Counted from the stretch's first letter, positions 8,368 to 17,909 are shown. The stretch is DNA of 64,000 bases from Paenibacillus sp. VTT E-133291 (GCF_002264395.1 NZ_NFVA01000013.1:30069-94068); one strand, 5' to 3'. Numbers and translations are program-made. Notes: generated by a model from the sequence alone, not told the origin.

Positions 8368-9471
8368 GTGCGTTTAGTATCCGTGAATCAGCTTCAAGCA
8401 GGCATGAAATTAGGTAAAAAAATATATAATGATGAAGGTCTAACTCTACTCGCGGATGGGGTGGAGCTTACGGATGCATTGATCAAGCGTCTTGCAAGGA
8501 TTGACATCGGCTATATCTACATAGAGGATTCTGTCACAGACGATATTGTGATTACTAGTATTCTACAGGATGAGACGCGCAATCAGGCCCTAAAGGTGAT
8601 TCGTAATCAATTTCAGCATATGTCTGGGGCTTCAGGAATTACCAAGGGTCTGTATCATCTGGACAAAAAATTTTCTAAGATCATGGATAATATTTTAGAT
8701 GATATGTCTTTGCAAGAAGATCCGATGATCATGCTGATGGATATGCACACTGCTGATAACTATTTATATGTCCATTCCCTGAATGTCTGCTTGTACACTT
8801 TAGTGCTTGGTATAGCTCACGGGTATAGCAAAGAGGAACTTCGAGTGATTGGGCTTGGCGCGCTGCTGCATGATATTGGGAAGACACAAATTCCGATAAA
8901 AATCGTACAGAAACCCGACAGGCTCAGTGATGAAGAATTCCGCCACATGCAGGCTCATACCGAAATCGGGTTTCAGATTCTAAAGGAGGAACCGAATATC
9001 CCGCTGCTCGCAGCACATTGTGCCTTGCAGCATCATGAACGCATCGACGGTTCCGGATATCCTCGGGGATTAACAGGACCCCAAATCCATGAATATGCCA
9101 AGTGGCTGGGTATAGCGGACTCCTACGATGCCATGACCTCCAATAGAGTCTACAAAAAGGCTATGCTGCCACATCAAGCCGTTGAGGCCCTCTATGTTGG
9201 TTCCGGTACTTTGTATGAGCAGAAGCATTTAGAGTTGTTTAGAGATCGTGTAGCTATCTATCCGCTGGGACTTACGGTGAAGCTTAGTACGGGTGAGAGC
9301 GGGGTTGTGGTCAAAATAGATCCAAGTACGCCTCACAGGCCCACCATACGTGTGCTTACGGGTGCTGAAGGAGAGAAAGTCGTACCATTTGAACGAGATC
9401 TTAGTAAAGCCCTCTCCGTTGTTATTATTGACGTCGCAGAACAAGGCGGTTCTTTGGAAACGCAAAATTGA
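8368..9471 (+). CDS. HD-GYP domain c-di-GMP phosphodiesterase (intact motifs)
   Basis: 367 aa paralogue of the 3914-4954 protein with the same order: N-terminal segment (VNQLQAGMKLGKKIYNDEG), linker, HD-GYP domain. Catalytic motifs are complete: LLHDIGK, HTEIGF, QHHERIDGSGYPRGL and GIADSYDAMTS. A small C-terminal beta-rich segment of ~60 residues follows. It should hydrolyse c-di-GMP. GTG 8368 is preferred because AGGCAGGAG ends 8 nt upstream; GTG 8359 would sit inside that site. Confidence 0.9.
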   Translation: MRLVSVNQLQAGMKLGKKIYNDEGLTLLADGVELTDALIKRLARIDIGYIYIEDSVTDDIVITSILQDETRNQALKVIRNQFQHMSGASGITKGLYHLDKKFSKIMDNILDDMSLQEDPMIMLMDMHTADNYLYVHSLNVCLYTLVLGIAHGYSKEELRVIGLGALLHDIGKTQIPIKIVQKPDRLSDEEFRHMQAHTEIGFQILKEEPNIPLLAAHCALQHHERIDGSGYPRGLTGPQIHEYAKWLGIADSYDAMTSNRVYKKAMLPHQAVEALYVGSGTLYEQKHLELFRDRVAIYPLGLTVKLSTGESGVVVKIDPSTPHRPTIRVLTGAEGEKVVPFERDLSKALSVVIIDVAEQGGSLETQN

Positions 9472-9497
9472 TTATTTATAGCAGCGTGGAGAGAAGA

Positions 9498-9534
9498 TTA
9501 GGCTTGTCCGAAGAGATGTCGGAAGCCTATTTTT
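9498..9534 (+). terminator. Terminator after HD-GYP gene
   Basis: TAGGCTTGTCCGA pairs with TCGGAAGCCTA (one bulge) and is followed by TTTTT. An outer GCAGCG/CGCTGC pairing may extend the stem. Confidence 0.75.
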
Positions 9535-9619
9535 CGTCTCGCTGCTTTTATTTTTTTGAAATGTAAGGTAAGTAAAGACGGCCAGAAAGACATCCAAAGT
9601 GCAGTTTTTTTGACTAACG

Positions 9620-9628
9620 TGGTATGAT
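9620..9628 (+). promoter_or_regulatory. Extended -10 promoter candidate for yfkAB
   Basis: TGGTATGAT fits the TGnTATAAT extended -10 pattern, about 75 nt before the yfkAB start. No good -35 box is seen. Confidence 0.4.
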
Positions 9629-9702
9629 ATAGGGTAAGTCATCGTTCTTTCTTCATGATTTTGGGTTAATAATAGGAATAAGATTTAAAGGAGCTAGTAC
9701 AA

Positions 9703-10839
9703 ATGAATGTTTTAAGACCATTAATATCTTCACCGAGGGAGCTGTCGCCAAGTTACGATCCATGGGATCCAATCACTTCTCTACGTAAGCATGGCCGCCA
9801 TGTGCTAACGAGTGTGGAATTCACTGTAACCAATTTATGCAATATGCGATGCGAGCACTGTGCTGTAGGTGATAGTCTAACCTCTAGAGAAGGGGATATG
9901 CTACCCCTTAAGAATATGCTAGACCGTTTAGAGGAAGTTGAACATCTGGAGACCATTAGTATTACAGGCGGAGAGCCTATGTTCCGCGCCGGAACAGTAG
10001 ATAATATCATTGTGCCATTGTTGAAGTACGCCAAGGAGCGGGGAATCAGATCACAAATTAATTCTAATCTGACAATGCCATATTCCCGATATGAGAAGCT
10101 GCTTCCTTATCTGGACGTTATGCATATTTCATTTAATTATGTGAACGGTGATGATTTTCATGAAGTCGGTTTTGCGAACAGTGGTCATGCGGTTGCCAAG
10201 GAAGCCGCTTACCGGTTATATAATACAATGATTGAGAACTCTCGTCAGTTAAGTGAGGATGGTATGTTAATTTCTGCGGAAACTATGATTAATTACCGTA
10301 CCCACACTAAGCTGCCTGAAATTCATAAGCTGATTCTTGACATGGGAGCAAAACGACATGAGGTTCATCCGATGTACAATTCAAGCTTTGCTTCCGCACT
10401 GCCAGTGTTGTCCTTAAATGAAATGCGGACTGCGATCCATTCGTTACTGGACCAGCGTGATCCAGAGGTATGGATGCTGTTCGGCACGCTTCCGTTTTTT
10501 GCATGTAGCTTCCTGGAAGAAGATCAGAAGTTGCTAAGTAGAATGCGTGCAGAGAAGAATGTTACGCTTCGTAATGATCCGGATGGTCGGAATCGTGTGA
10601 ACGTAAATATGTTTACTGGAGATGTTTTTGTTACAGATTTCGCGGATATCGCAGCCTTTGGCAACATAGATAACCAAAAATTGGATGATATATTTATCGA
10701 TTGGCAGACGAAGCATCCGCTGAACCAGAAGGTAAACTGTTACTGCGATGCAGCTGGTTGTTGCGGACCTAACCTGTTAGTAGCGGATATGTATTATCCG
10801 GAAGTGGACTTCAAAACTAGAAAAGCGATCAATCTGTAG
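9703..10839 (+). CDS. yfkAB: Radical SAM/CxCxxxxC protein YfkAB
   Basis: 378 aa radical SAM enzyme. The iron-sulfur cluster motif CNMRCEHC (CxxxCxxC) lies near residue 46 and the SAM-binding SITGGEPMF near 84. The C-terminal CYCDAAGC matches the CxCxxxxC that defines the YfkAB family, split into yfkA and yfkB in the first B. subtilis annotation. Substrate is unknown. Start ATG 9703 follows AAAGGAG. Confidence 0.88.
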   Translation: MNVLRPLISSPRELSPSYDPWDPITSLRKHGRHVLTSVEFTVTNLCNMRCEHCAVGDSLTSREGDMLPLKNMLDRLEEVEHLETISITGGEPMFRAGTVDNIIVPLLKYAKERGIRSQINSNLTMPYSRYEKLLPYLDVMHISFNYVNGDDFHEVGFANSGHAVAKEAAYRLYNTMIENSRQLSEDGMLISAETMINYRTHTKLPEIHKLILDMGAKRHEVHPMYNSSFASALPVLSLNEMRTAIHSLLDQRDPEVWMLFGTLPFFACSFLEEDQKLLSRMRAEKNVTLRNDPDGRNRVNVNMFTGDVFVTDFADIAAFGNIDNQKLDDIFIDWQTKHPLNQKVNCYCDAAGCCGPNLLVADMYYPEVDFKTRKAINL

Positions 10840-10857
10840 AAATGAGGCGTTGTTAAC

Positions 10858-12219
10858 GTGGTGCATACGGAATTTGAAGTTGGGAGATTAATGCTTAATC
10901 TTTTGCTTGTTCTGGTGCTCGTATTATTGAACGGTATTTTTGTAGCAGCGGAGTTCTCATTAGTTAAGGTCAGACAGTCTCGTCTGACCCAACTTGTCAG
11001 TGAAGGTAATAAAATGGCTGGATATGCACTCAAGGTCAATAAGAAACTGGATTCGTACTTATCTGCCACCCAATTCGGGATAACACTTGCCTCACTGGGG
11101 TTAGGTTGGGTCGGTGAGCCGGCCATTTCTGAGCTGCTCGTCGAACCGTTAATGTATAAGATGGGAATTACCGATGGTACTCTGATTTCTACCGTTTCTG
11201 TTGTTATTGGATTTTCAATTATTACATTTTTACATATTGTACTTGGGGAGCTTGCACCGAAATCCCTTGCAATTCAAAGAACAGAAGGGTCTGCGCTATT
11301 GCTCTCGGCACCTCTGATGTTCTTCTATAATCTGTTCATGCCTTTTATCTGGGTACTGAATGCATCGGCGAACGCATTGCTTCGCTTAGTGGGTGTTGAG
11401 CCTGCGAATGAGGGAGAAGCCGCCCACTCAGAAGAGGAAATTCGTATCCTGATGAATCAGAGTGCTAAGAGTGGTGTCATTGATAAAGATGAGATGAAGC
11501 TGATGGATAATATCTTTGAATTCTCTGATCTGCTCGCACGTGAAGTTATGATGCCGCGTACGGACATGGATGTGCTGTACAGTAATCTTTCGCTCGAAGA
11601 AAACATGAAGATCATTACCGAAACGAGACATTCACGTTATCCGGTTGCCTTTGAAGATAAGGACCGTATTATCGGTTTTATTCATATTACCGACCTGTTG
11701 TTTGCTCCACCTGAGCAGCAGAATGATCTTACGACTTTGGTTCGACCGATCCTTAACGTACCGGAATCGATGGAGATTAGCCACACACTGCGATTTATGC
11801 AGAAGAATAAAGCTCAGCTAACGCTAGTTGTTGATGAATACGGCGGTACAGCCGGGCTACTGACAGCAGAAGAAATTCTGGAAGAAATCGTAGGCGATCT
11901 TCATGACGAGTTCGAAGATGAGCGTCCAAGTGTGGAACGTAATGGAGAGTATATTTCCGTTGAGGGCCGGATGTTGATTGAAGATGTCAACGATCTTACA
12001 GGTGTAGTGATCGAAGATGATGAAGTGGATTCCATAGGTGGCTGGTTGTTTAAGGAGCTGGAAGGTAATCCAAGTAAGGGTAAACGAGTTAAAGTTGAAG
12101 ATGTTGTTTTTGAAGTAGAGGAATCGACAAGACTACGGATTACTAGAATTAATATTCATCACGAACCGCGTGTGGAGGATGAAGAAACCTCTTCAGAACA
12201 AGACGAGGATAAAGATTAA
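10858..12219 (+). CDS. CNNM/CBS domain membrane protein (HlyC/CorC family, Mg2+ exporter type)
   Basis: 453 aa: an N-terminal DUF21/CNNM membrane domain (four hydrophobic segments, residues ~10-170), a CBS pair (~205-330, including REVMMPRTDMDVL and LVVDEYGGTAGL) and a C-terminal CorC/HlyC domain. Proteins of this type (B. subtilis YhdP/MpfA and relatives) move Mg2+ or other divalent cations out of the cell. The C-terminus is strongly acidic. Start is uncertain: GTG 10858 or 10861 with a weak GAGG, or ATG 10891. Confidence 0.88.
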   Translation: MVHTEFEVGRLMLNLLLVLVLVLLNGIFVAAEFSLVKVRQSRLTQLVSEGNKMAGYALKVNKKLDSYLSATQFGITLASLGLGWVGEPAISELLVEPLMYKMGITDGTLISTVSVVIGFSIITFLHIVLGELAPKSLAIQRTEGSALLLSAPLMFFYNLFMPFIWVLNASANALLRLVGVEPANEGEAAHSEEEIRILMNQSAKSGVIDKDEMKLMDNIFEFSDLLAREVMMPRTDMDVLYSNLSLEENMKIITETRHSRYPVAFEDKDRIIGFIHITDLLFAPPEQQNDLTTLVRPILNVPESMEISHTLRFMQKNKAQLTLVVDEYGGTAGLLTAEEILEEIVGDLHDEFEDERPSVERNGEYISVEGRMLIEDVNDLTGVVIEDDEVDSIGGWLFKELEGNPSKGKRVKVEDVVFEVEESTRLRITRINIHHEPRVEDEETSSEQDEDKD

Positions 12220-12266
12220 CCTATTGAAAATAGTACGTATTGTTCCGGGTGATCAGGGATAAAATG

Positions 12267-12313
12267 AACTCCTCCTGCTAGAGCTGCATGGCTCATGACA
12301 GGGGGAGTTTTTT
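12267..12313 (+). terminator. Terminator after CNNM/CBS gene
   Basis: AACTCCTCCTG pairs with CAGGGGGAGTT across a 22-nt loop that can itself pair, followed by TTTTTT. Confidence 0.75.
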
Positions 12314-12382
12314 GTGGACACATAAAGGACATAGCGTTCGACTATGCTAATGTTTATAAATGATTTGAAAGCGGGGTCTAGA

Positions 12383-13063
12383 TTGAAAAAGAAGCTTCTT
12401 CTCGTTGAGGATGAAATTCGTATTCGTGAACTGGTGTCTGATTATTTCATACAGAATGATTGGGAAGTGCTCGAAGCGGATAATGGAAAAGATGCATTGA
12501 TTTGGTTTGACTCAATGCTGCCGGATCTGCTGATTTTAGATATCATGATGCCTGCCATGAATGGCTTTGAAGTGTGCCGAGAAGTTCGTGAGAAATCAGC
12601 GATACCAATCATATTGTTAACTGCCAAGTCCACAGATGAAGACAAGATCTATGGATTTGAATTAGGTGCGGATGATTATGTTACAAAGCCATTTAGTCCA
12701 AAGGTGTTGGTAGCCCGGGCAAATGCACTTATGAAGCGTGTTGAAGGCACCCATCAGCCTGAATCCAGTATAATAAAATTTGGTTCTGCGATGTTTAACA
12801 CCTTAGCTCATCGGTTAGAGGTAGAAGATGCGGAAGTGGAGCTTAGCCCTAAGGAATACGATCTTTTATGGCTTTTAATACGAAATAAAGGGATTGTCAT
12901 TTCAAGGGATACGATCCTTAGTCGGATTTGGGGAATTGAATTTGAAGGAGACTCCAGAGTTGTGGACAGTCATATTAAAAAGCTTAGAAGTAAATTGGGT
13001 TATGAATCTCGGTTTATTCGTACGGTGATTGGTACAGGGTACATGTTTGAGGAAGAGGCATGA
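12383..13063 (+). CDS. OmpR/PhoB-family response regulator
   Basis: 226 aa. Receiver domain with acidic pair VEDE, phospho-acceptor Asp in LLILDIMMP, LLTAKS and lysine in YVTKPF. A C-terminal winged helix follows (RVVDSHIKKLRSKLG, VIGTGYMF). The kinase gene overlaps its end by 4 nt (ATGA), so they form one two-component system. TTG 12383 is the likeliest start because LKKKLLLVEDE is the usual beginning of the fold; the upstream ATGs at 12344 and 12350 would add ~12 unusual residues. Confidence 0.93.
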   Translation: MKKKLLLVEDEIRIRELVSDYFIQNDWEVLEADNGKDALIWFDSMLPDLLILDIMMPAMNGFEVCREVREKSAIPIILLTAKSTDEDKIYGFELGADDYVTKPFSPKVLVARANALMKRVEGTHQPESSIIKFGSAMFNTLAHRLEVEDAEVELSPKEYDLLWLLIRNKGIVISRDTILSRIWGIEFEGDSRVVDSHIKKLRSKLGYESRFIRTVIGTGYMFEEEA

Positions 13064-14814
13064 GAAGACGCGGAATTACTTTTAAACTGTTTGTGATGAC
13101 TGTTATCTTTTTCCTCTGCTTTTATGGGATGGTCATTCTAAGCCAAACGCTATTGTTTGATAATTTCTACCAAAAACAAAAAGAGAACCGCGTGGAGAAA
13201 CATCTTAAGAGCTTTGCTGCAAGATATATAAGCGAGCCGTGGGGAAGCACTCGAACCTCCCAGGAGCTCGTTCGGTTTATGCTGCGGAATAAAACACAAA
13301 TGGTTATTTTGAAGCTGGATGGAAAAATGAATTCGGAAGATCCATTTCATATAAAGTTAATTGATGATGATGGAAAGAGTATGGTTGTTTCTTTATCCCT
13401 ATTCATGAATCAGTACGGGGATGCGCTTAGAGCAGCAAACATAAAAGTAGATGATCAGTTGAGCGTTGAAGGTGAACTTCTGGATGAAGACAGTTCTTCA
13501 CCCGTTATACTCTACCCTATAAGTATTACAAAAAAAGGGAGCGGGACAATAGGGGAGACGGAAGAAACCGGGATGATTCATGCATCTGGTACAGTTGCAG
13601 AAATTGTACTGCCTGATATGAAAATATGGAATCCACGCCAAGGCATACTGTTTGAGGCTCTAGAGGAATGGTTTCCATTGACGCCGGCGCAGATAGACGA
13701 CTTCAAAAATTTGAAATTGCAGAAGCAAGACTGGATTGCTCCCTGGAGTGGGAGTCGTAATTCTGTGATTATCATGCCCCTTAAGCAAAGTAACGGAGAA
13801 ATTGAACTACTATTCACAGTTACCTCATTACAGGAAGTCAAGGATTCGAACGAGGCGTTGCGTTGGTTCTTTTTATATCTGGGAATAGGCGGTATTGTTC
13901 TGATTTTGGTTCTTTCTCTCTTTTTTTCGAAAATGGTCACGCGTCCGCTAATTAAGTTAAACAACATAGCCAAACGGATGGTTTCTCTGGACTTTACAGG
14001 GGATACATCGATTCGGCAGAAGGATGAGCTAGGCAGTCTTTCTAATAGCATGTTTACTTTATCACTAAGTCTGGATTCTGCTTTACGAGAGTTAAGAGAG
14101 GCCAACCAGCAGCTGGTTGAGGATATGGAGCAGAAACAAAGAATGGAGATCATGCAGCAGGACTTTTTTGCTAATGCCTCCCATGAATTGAAGACACCGC
14201 TCAGTATTATCAAAGGTTTTGCGGAGGGATTAGAAGACGGTGTTAGCGCCGGAAAGCAGGATCACTACATTAAGGTGATTATTGAGGAAGCAGATAAAAT
14301 GGAGTTTCTTGTTAAAAACATGCTAGATCTAGCTCGATTGGAGTCGGGCACGATTAAACTTCGGAAAACTTCCTTCATGTTAAGTGAATTGACGGAAAAG
14401 GTGACGGACAAGCTGGTTCACTTGCTGAGTGAAAAACATTTGGAGGTCATCATTATTCCTGCGAACGAATTACCAATATATGCTGATATGAACTGGATCG
14501 AACAAGTTGTGCTGAATTTTATGACCAATGCTATCAGACATGCGGAAGAAAGAAGTTCTATCACTGTCAATATTGAGAGTCATGCCCAGACTATTGTATT
14601 CACAGTTCAAAATATAGGAGAATCCATCCCCGAAGATCAGCTGGAGCAAATTTGGGAACGGTTCTATCGGTCTGAGCCGTCTCGCAGTCGAATGACGGGT
14701 GGTACAGGTCTGGGGCTTTCCATTGCGAAGCGAATACTAGATATGCACGCTTGTCTTTATACAGTGAAAAATACGGAGAACGGCGTCAGCTTTACTGTGA
14801 CCTTTGAAGGTTAA
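13060..14814 (+). CDS. Sensor histidine kinase
   Basis: 584 aa. Membrane helix at ~9-30, long extracellular sensing domain (~31-265), second helix (~269-290), HAMP (~292-345), HisKA with phospho-accepting His in NASHELKTPLSIIKG (~375), and HATPase with N box (NFMTNAIRHAEE) and G box (TGGTGLGLSIAKRIL). The signal cannot be read; the sensing domain matches nothing I recognise. Translationally coupled to the regulator upstream. Confidence 0.93.
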   Translation: MRRRGITFKLFVMTVIFFLCFYGMVILSQTLLFDNFYQKQKENRVEKHLKSFAARYISEPWGSTRTSQELVRFMLRNKTQMVILKLDGKMNSEDPFHIKLIDDDGKSMVVSLSLFMNQYGDALRAANIKVDDQLSVEGELLDEDSSSPVILYPISITKKGSGTIGETEETGMIHASGTVAEIVLPDMKIWNPRQGILFEALEEWFPLTPAQIDDFKNLKLQKQDWIAPWSGSRNSVIIMPLKQSNGEIELLFTVTSLQEVKDSNEALRWFFLYLGIGGIVLILVLSLFFSKMVTRPLIKLNNIAKRMVSLDFTGDTSIRQKDELGSLSNSMFTLSLSLDSALRELREANQQLVEDMEQKQRMEIMQQDFFANASHELKTPLSIIKGFAEGLEDGVSAGKQDHYIKVIIEEADKMEFLVKNMLDLARLESGTIKLRKTSFMLSELTEKVTDKLVHLLSEKHLEVIIIPANELPIYADMNWIEQVVLNFMTNAIRHAEERSSITVNIESHAQTIVFTVQNIGESIPEDQLEQIWERFYRSEPSRSRMTGGTGLGLSIAKRILDMHACLYTVKNTENGVSFTVTFEG

Positions 14815-14856
14815 ACGGATCTACAAAAAATACTACAATGAAAGGGGTGAAACCGT

Positions 14857-15381
14857 ATGAAATTGAATTGGTTGCCTTCAATGTGCACACTTGGAAACTT
14901 GGGGCTTGGATCACTATCTTTGTATTTCACGGTTCAAGAACGATACAGCCTGGCTTTATTAATGATATTGTTTGCGGCAATATGCGATGTACTCGATGGA
15001 TTACTAGCAAGAATACTGCAATGTACCAGTGAATTCGGTAAACAATTGGACTCATTGGCGGATATTATATCATTTGGTTTAGCGCCAACCTTCCTTATCT
15101 TATTGTATAGGTTAGAAGATGCTCACTGGATTGGACCTGCAGCTTCAGTTTTCTTTTTGATCTGTGGTGCACTTCGTTTGGCCAGATTTAATCTGTCGGC
15201 GCCTTCCAAAGGGTTCGTGGGGATGCCCATTACTGCTGCTGGAGTCATTCTGTCGATGATTTCTTTACTAGATGAACGCATGAAACCAGGACTAGTCATC
15301 GTATTAATGGCAATACTGTCCGTAATGATGGTCAGTCGTATCCCATTTCCGTCACTTAAAAAATCCTTCAACAGGAAGTGA
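14857..15381 (+). CDS. pssA: CDP-diacylglycerol-serine O-phosphatidyltransferase
   Basis: 174 aa membrane enzyme of the CDP-alcohol phosphatidyltransferase family. The signature DGxxARx(8)GxxxDxxxD is present from DGLLAR through GKQLDSLAD (residues ~48-70). The length and the SFGLAP just after the motif fit bacterial PssA, which makes phosphatidylserine, the precursor of phosphatidylethanolamine. AAAGGGG sits before ATG 14857. The next gene starts 8 nt after its stop, so they are co-transcribed. Confidence 0.85.
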   Translation: MKLNWLPSMCTLGNLGLGSLSLYFTVQERYSLALLMILFAAICDVLDGLLARILQCTSEFGKQLDSLADIISFGLAPTFLILLYRLEDAHWIGPAASVFFLICGALRLARFNLSAPSKGFVGMPITAAGVILSMISLLDERMKPGLVIVLMAILSVMMVSRIPFPSLKKSFNRK

Positions 15382-15388
15382 TACACCC

Positions 15389-15883
15389 ATGCCTTGGATT
15401 ATTGAGATCATTTCGCAGTACGGATATTTAGCCATATTTGCCCTTATGGCACTTGGGATTATCGGACTTCCTGTACCGGATGAGGTGTTAATGCTGTTTG
15501 TAGGCTATTTATCATCCGTTATGGTTTTGGACTTTTCACTTTCTGTATTGGTTTGTTTCATGGGATCTATCACAGGAATGCTTATCAGCTATACCATTGG
15601 TTTAAGACTAGGGCAACCTGTGGTAGAAAAATTCGGCAAGTGGGTTGGACTTACACCCAAGCGTTTTGCCAGTATGAAAAGATGGTTTTTGCGGTTCGGC
15701 AACTGGGCGATTTTTATTGCCTATTTCATTCCCGGTCTGAGGCATGTATCAAGCTATATCTCAGGAATCAGTGCGATGTCTTTCAAAAAATATATACTCA
15801 TAACGACTGCAGGAGCCCTAACCTGGTCACTCCTTTTTGTTTCCATCGGCTTTTTTGTGGGGGCAAGGTTTTCCTTTTTATAG
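15389..15883 (+). CDS. DedA family membrane protein
   Basis: 164 aa with about four to five hydrophobic segments. Family motifs are visible: GLPVPDEVLMLFVGYLSS near the start and IAYFIPGLRHVSSYISG (F/YxPGxR) at ~110-126. DedA proteins are involved in lipid-carrier or phospholipid flipping and envelope homeostasis. Placement behind pssA fits a lipid role. Confidence 0.88.
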   Translation: MPWIIEIISQYGYLAIFALMALGIIGLPVPDEVLMLFVGYLSSVMVLDFSLSVLVCFMGSITGMLISYTIGLRLGQPVVEKFGKWVGLTPKRFASMKRWFLRFGNWAIFIAYFIPGLRHVSSYISGISAMSFKKYILITTAGALTWSLLFVSIGFFVGARFSFL

Positions 15884-15931
15884 CCAATGGATGATCAGCA
15901 ATATTAATCGCAATTGAATGGAGCAAGATCT

Positions 15932-16957
15932 ATGAATGTATTGAAGCGATTCTACGCGAATATAACCACCAGGCGTTTTTTTATTCTCGCACTTATCGGG
16001 TTGCTGCTGTTCAGTATTCGAGGGATGCTTAATCTGGTGTTGCTGACGTTTTTGATTGCTTTTGTCATGAACAGCTTTCAGACATTGCTTAGTAAACAAA
16101 TCGGTAAATTTATGAAGGTCAACAGTAAGGTGATTATTGTCATTTTATACCTCGCTTTAATCGCAGTGATTGTACTGGCCCTTGCTAAATATCTCCCTAA
16201 AGTATTGGAACAGATTAAGCAATTAACCATCTTCCTTACCAATCTCAAATCAGAAGATCTTCCGCAGAACAAGATTACATTGTATTTGTATGATATGTTC
16301 AGGGACCTTAACTATCAGTCCTACATCAAAAGAGGTATCGATTATGTGCTGAAGGTTAGCAACTGGGGTGCGACATTTGTTATATCGACCATTCTAAGTT
16401 TTGTGTTTATTCTGGAGAAGAACCGGGTCGTCAGTTTCACTTCTAGGATGAGAGAGAGCCGGATTGCCTGGTTTTATATAGATTTGGAGTATTTCAGCCG
16501 AAAATTCATCGTTTCCTTTGGGAAAGTAATTGAAGCACAAATTCTCATTGCCATGTTCAACACCTGTCTTACTGTAATTGGCTTGTGGCTGCTTAACTTC
16601 CCATATTTATTTGCCCTTTCGATCTTGATTTTTCTGCTCAGTCTCATTCCGGTGGTTGGTTTTTTGATTTCGCTCATTCCGCTCTTAATCATCGGCTACA
16701 ACATCGGTGGTCTGACAACAGTCACTTATGTGCTGGGGATTATTGCGGTATTGCATTTTATCGAAGGCTATTTCTTGAATCCTAAGTTGATGTCTACAAA
16801 AATGAATTTGCCGATGTTCTACACCTTTATCGTGTTGTTGTTTTCTGAGCATTATATAGGTGTGTGGGGACTTCTTCTTGGTATTCCCATCTTTGTATTT
16901 ATGTTGGATATCCTTGAGATTACCCACGAAGAGTCGTCCGAAAAAGTGAAGTCTTGA
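15932..16957 (+). CDS. AI-2E family (TqsA/PerM-like) membrane protein
   Basis: 341 aa with about seven to eight hydrophobic helices. The C-terminal part has the typical GYFLNPKLMSTKMNLPMF and GIPIFVFMLDIL. The family is named after AI-2 exporters, but several members are transporters or antiporters of other solutes. ATG 15932 is chosen because GGAG is 8 nt upstream; TTG 15914 is less likely. Confidence 0.85.
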   Translation: MNVLKRFYANITTRRFFILALIGLLLFSIRGMLNLVLLTFLIAFVMNSFQTLLSKQIGKFMKVNSKVIIVILYLALIAVIVLALAKYLPKVLEQIKQLTIFLTNLKSEDLPQNKITLYLYDMFRDLNYQSYIKRGIDYVLKVSNWGATFVISTILSFVFILEKNRVVSFTSRMRESRIAWFYIDLEYFSRKFIVSFGKVIEAQILIAMFNTCLTVIGLWLLNFPYLFALSILIFLLSLIPVVGFLISLIPLLIIGYNIGGLTTVTYVLGIIAVLHFIEGYFLNPKLMSTKMNLPMFYTFIVLLFSEHYIGVWGLLLGIPIFVFMLDILEITHEESSEKVKS

Positions 16958-16985
16958 TCTTAATACTCAATATGATCCAAGTTAC

Positions 16986-17018
16986 AAGCTGTTTTCGGTA
17001 CTTTTCCGAAGGCAGCTT
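16986..17018 (+). terminator. Probable terminator after AI-2E gene
   Basis: AAGCTG-TTTTCGG pairs with CCGAAG-GCAGCTT, followed by a short ATTTGT. The U-run is weak. Confidence 0.5.
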
Positions 17019-17024
17019 ATTTGT

Positions 17025-17038
17025 CGTGTAATTACACG
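17025..17038. repeat. Perfect 14-bp palindrome upstream of cotJ
   Basis: CGTGTAATTACACG reads the same on both strands. It lies 40-60 nt before the proposed cotJ promoter and may be a regulator site. Confidence 0.4.
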
Positions 17039-17077
17039 AAAAGTACAAGCCTGAGAGATTTTTTTGTAAATAACGTT

Positions 17078-17104
17078 TTATATTGTGTTCTGCTGTCATA
17101 AGTT
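17078..17104 (+). promoter_or_regulatory. Candidate sigma-E promoter of the cotJ operon
   Basis: TTATATT (17078-17084) and CATAAGTT (17097-17104), spaced 12 nt, resemble the sigma-E -35 and -10 boxes (ATATT, CATACAAT). cotJABC is a sigma-E operon in B. subtilis. The match is partial. Confidence 0.35.
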
Positions 17105-17166
17105 AGCTAAGGAAGCTATGTTCAGATTCTTCAAAAAAGGAACAGGAACAAAGGAGGTACGAAAAG

Positions 17167-17385
17167 ATGGAATCACAGGTACGGAGGTACACCCCCTTTA
17201 GGGGCCCATTTGATCCTTGCCCGCCGGTGCCGTTTAAGACTTATGTAGTTCCACCCAATCAATTCGTTAATTTTCAGCCGCCAGATTTACCTCAGTTTAG
17301 TTTGCAGGAGGCTCTAAGGTATGGCACGTTATGGCCAGCATTTTACAGTCCGTATGAGTCCAAGTGCAAAGGAGGAGGGAAATAG
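17167..17385 (+). CDS. cotJA: Spore coat-associated protein CotJA
   Basis: 72 aa, Pro-rich. RYTPFRGPFDPCPP near the N-terminus and the YVVPPNQF stretch fit CotJA, first gene of the cotJABC operon transcribed in the mother cell during sporulation. AAAGGAGGT lies 8 nt before ATG. The next gene begins 3 nt after its stop. Confidence 0.85.
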   Translation: MESQVRRYTPFRGPFDPCPPVPFKTYVVPPNQFVNFQPPDLPQFSLQEALRYGTLWPAFYSPYESKCKGGGK

Positions 17386-17388
17386 ACT

Positions 17389-17655
17389 ATGGAGGCAAAT
17401 CCTTGCGACCAACGTTATTACGAATTGCTTGAGCAGCTGCAGACACTTGACTTTGCCTTAGTGGAGTTGAACTTATATCTAAATACTCATCCTGATGATT
17501 TGAGAAGTATTGAACAATTTAATCAGCTGACTCAGGAACGTACCAAGCTAGCGAATCAATTTCAGGAATTATATGGTCCGCTGCAGAATTTTGGCCGCGC
17601 TTATTCGAAATGTCCGTGGGAATGGAATCAGACGCCTTGGCCTTGGCAGGTATAA
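17389..17655 (+). CDS. cotJB: Spore coat protein CotJB
   Basis: 88 aa. The N-terminal YYELLEQLQTLDFALVELNLYLNTHP and the Trp-rich end (CPWEWNQTPWPWQV) are typical of CotJB, an inner-coat protein associated with CotJC. GGAGGAGGG precedes ATG 17389. It sits between cotJA and the broken cotJC. Confidence 0.9.
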   Translation: MEANPCDQRYYELLEQLQTLDFALVELNLYLNTHPDDLRSIEQFNQLTQERTKLANQFQELYGPLQNFGRAYSKCPWEWNQTPWPWQV

Positions 17656-17705
17656 GAAGTGTGTACTGTAAATAACTAAGTTTCTAGAGGAGGGGAAGTT
17701 CCCGA

Positions 17706-17909
17706 ATGTGGATATATGAGAAGAAGCTGCAATATCCGGTACGGGTCGGCAAATGTGATATCCGGATGGCGCGTTATTTAAGTGAGCAATACGGAGGAGC
17801 AGACGGCGAGCTGGCCGCAGCCCTGCGCTATATGAATCAAAGATACACGATACCGGATAAAGTTATTGGCGTTTTGAACGATATTTCTACAGAAGAATCA
17901 GCGCAATGA
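17706..17909 (+). pseudogene. cotJC: cotJC 5' fragment, interrupted by prophage
   Basis: First 64 codons of CotJC, a Mn-catalase-like spore coat protein (YEKKLQYPVRVGKCDIRMARYL, EQYGGADGELAAALRYMNQRY, GVLNDISTEE), then three phage-encoded residues (SAQ) and a stop. The break falls inside the ExxH motif that binds manganese in this ferritin-like family. The missing part is in frame at 52142-52525; joined at the shared core the gene encodes 189 aa, the length I recall for B. subtilis CotJC. The promoter and ribosome site (AGAGGAGGGG) are intact, so excision should restore expression. It is an interrupted gene, not a decayed one. Confidence 0.93.

Noticed and set aside
17706..17909. A stand-alone 67-aa CotJC as a complete gene
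   Set aside because: The last residues are phage sequence and the rest of the protein is in frame at 52142.
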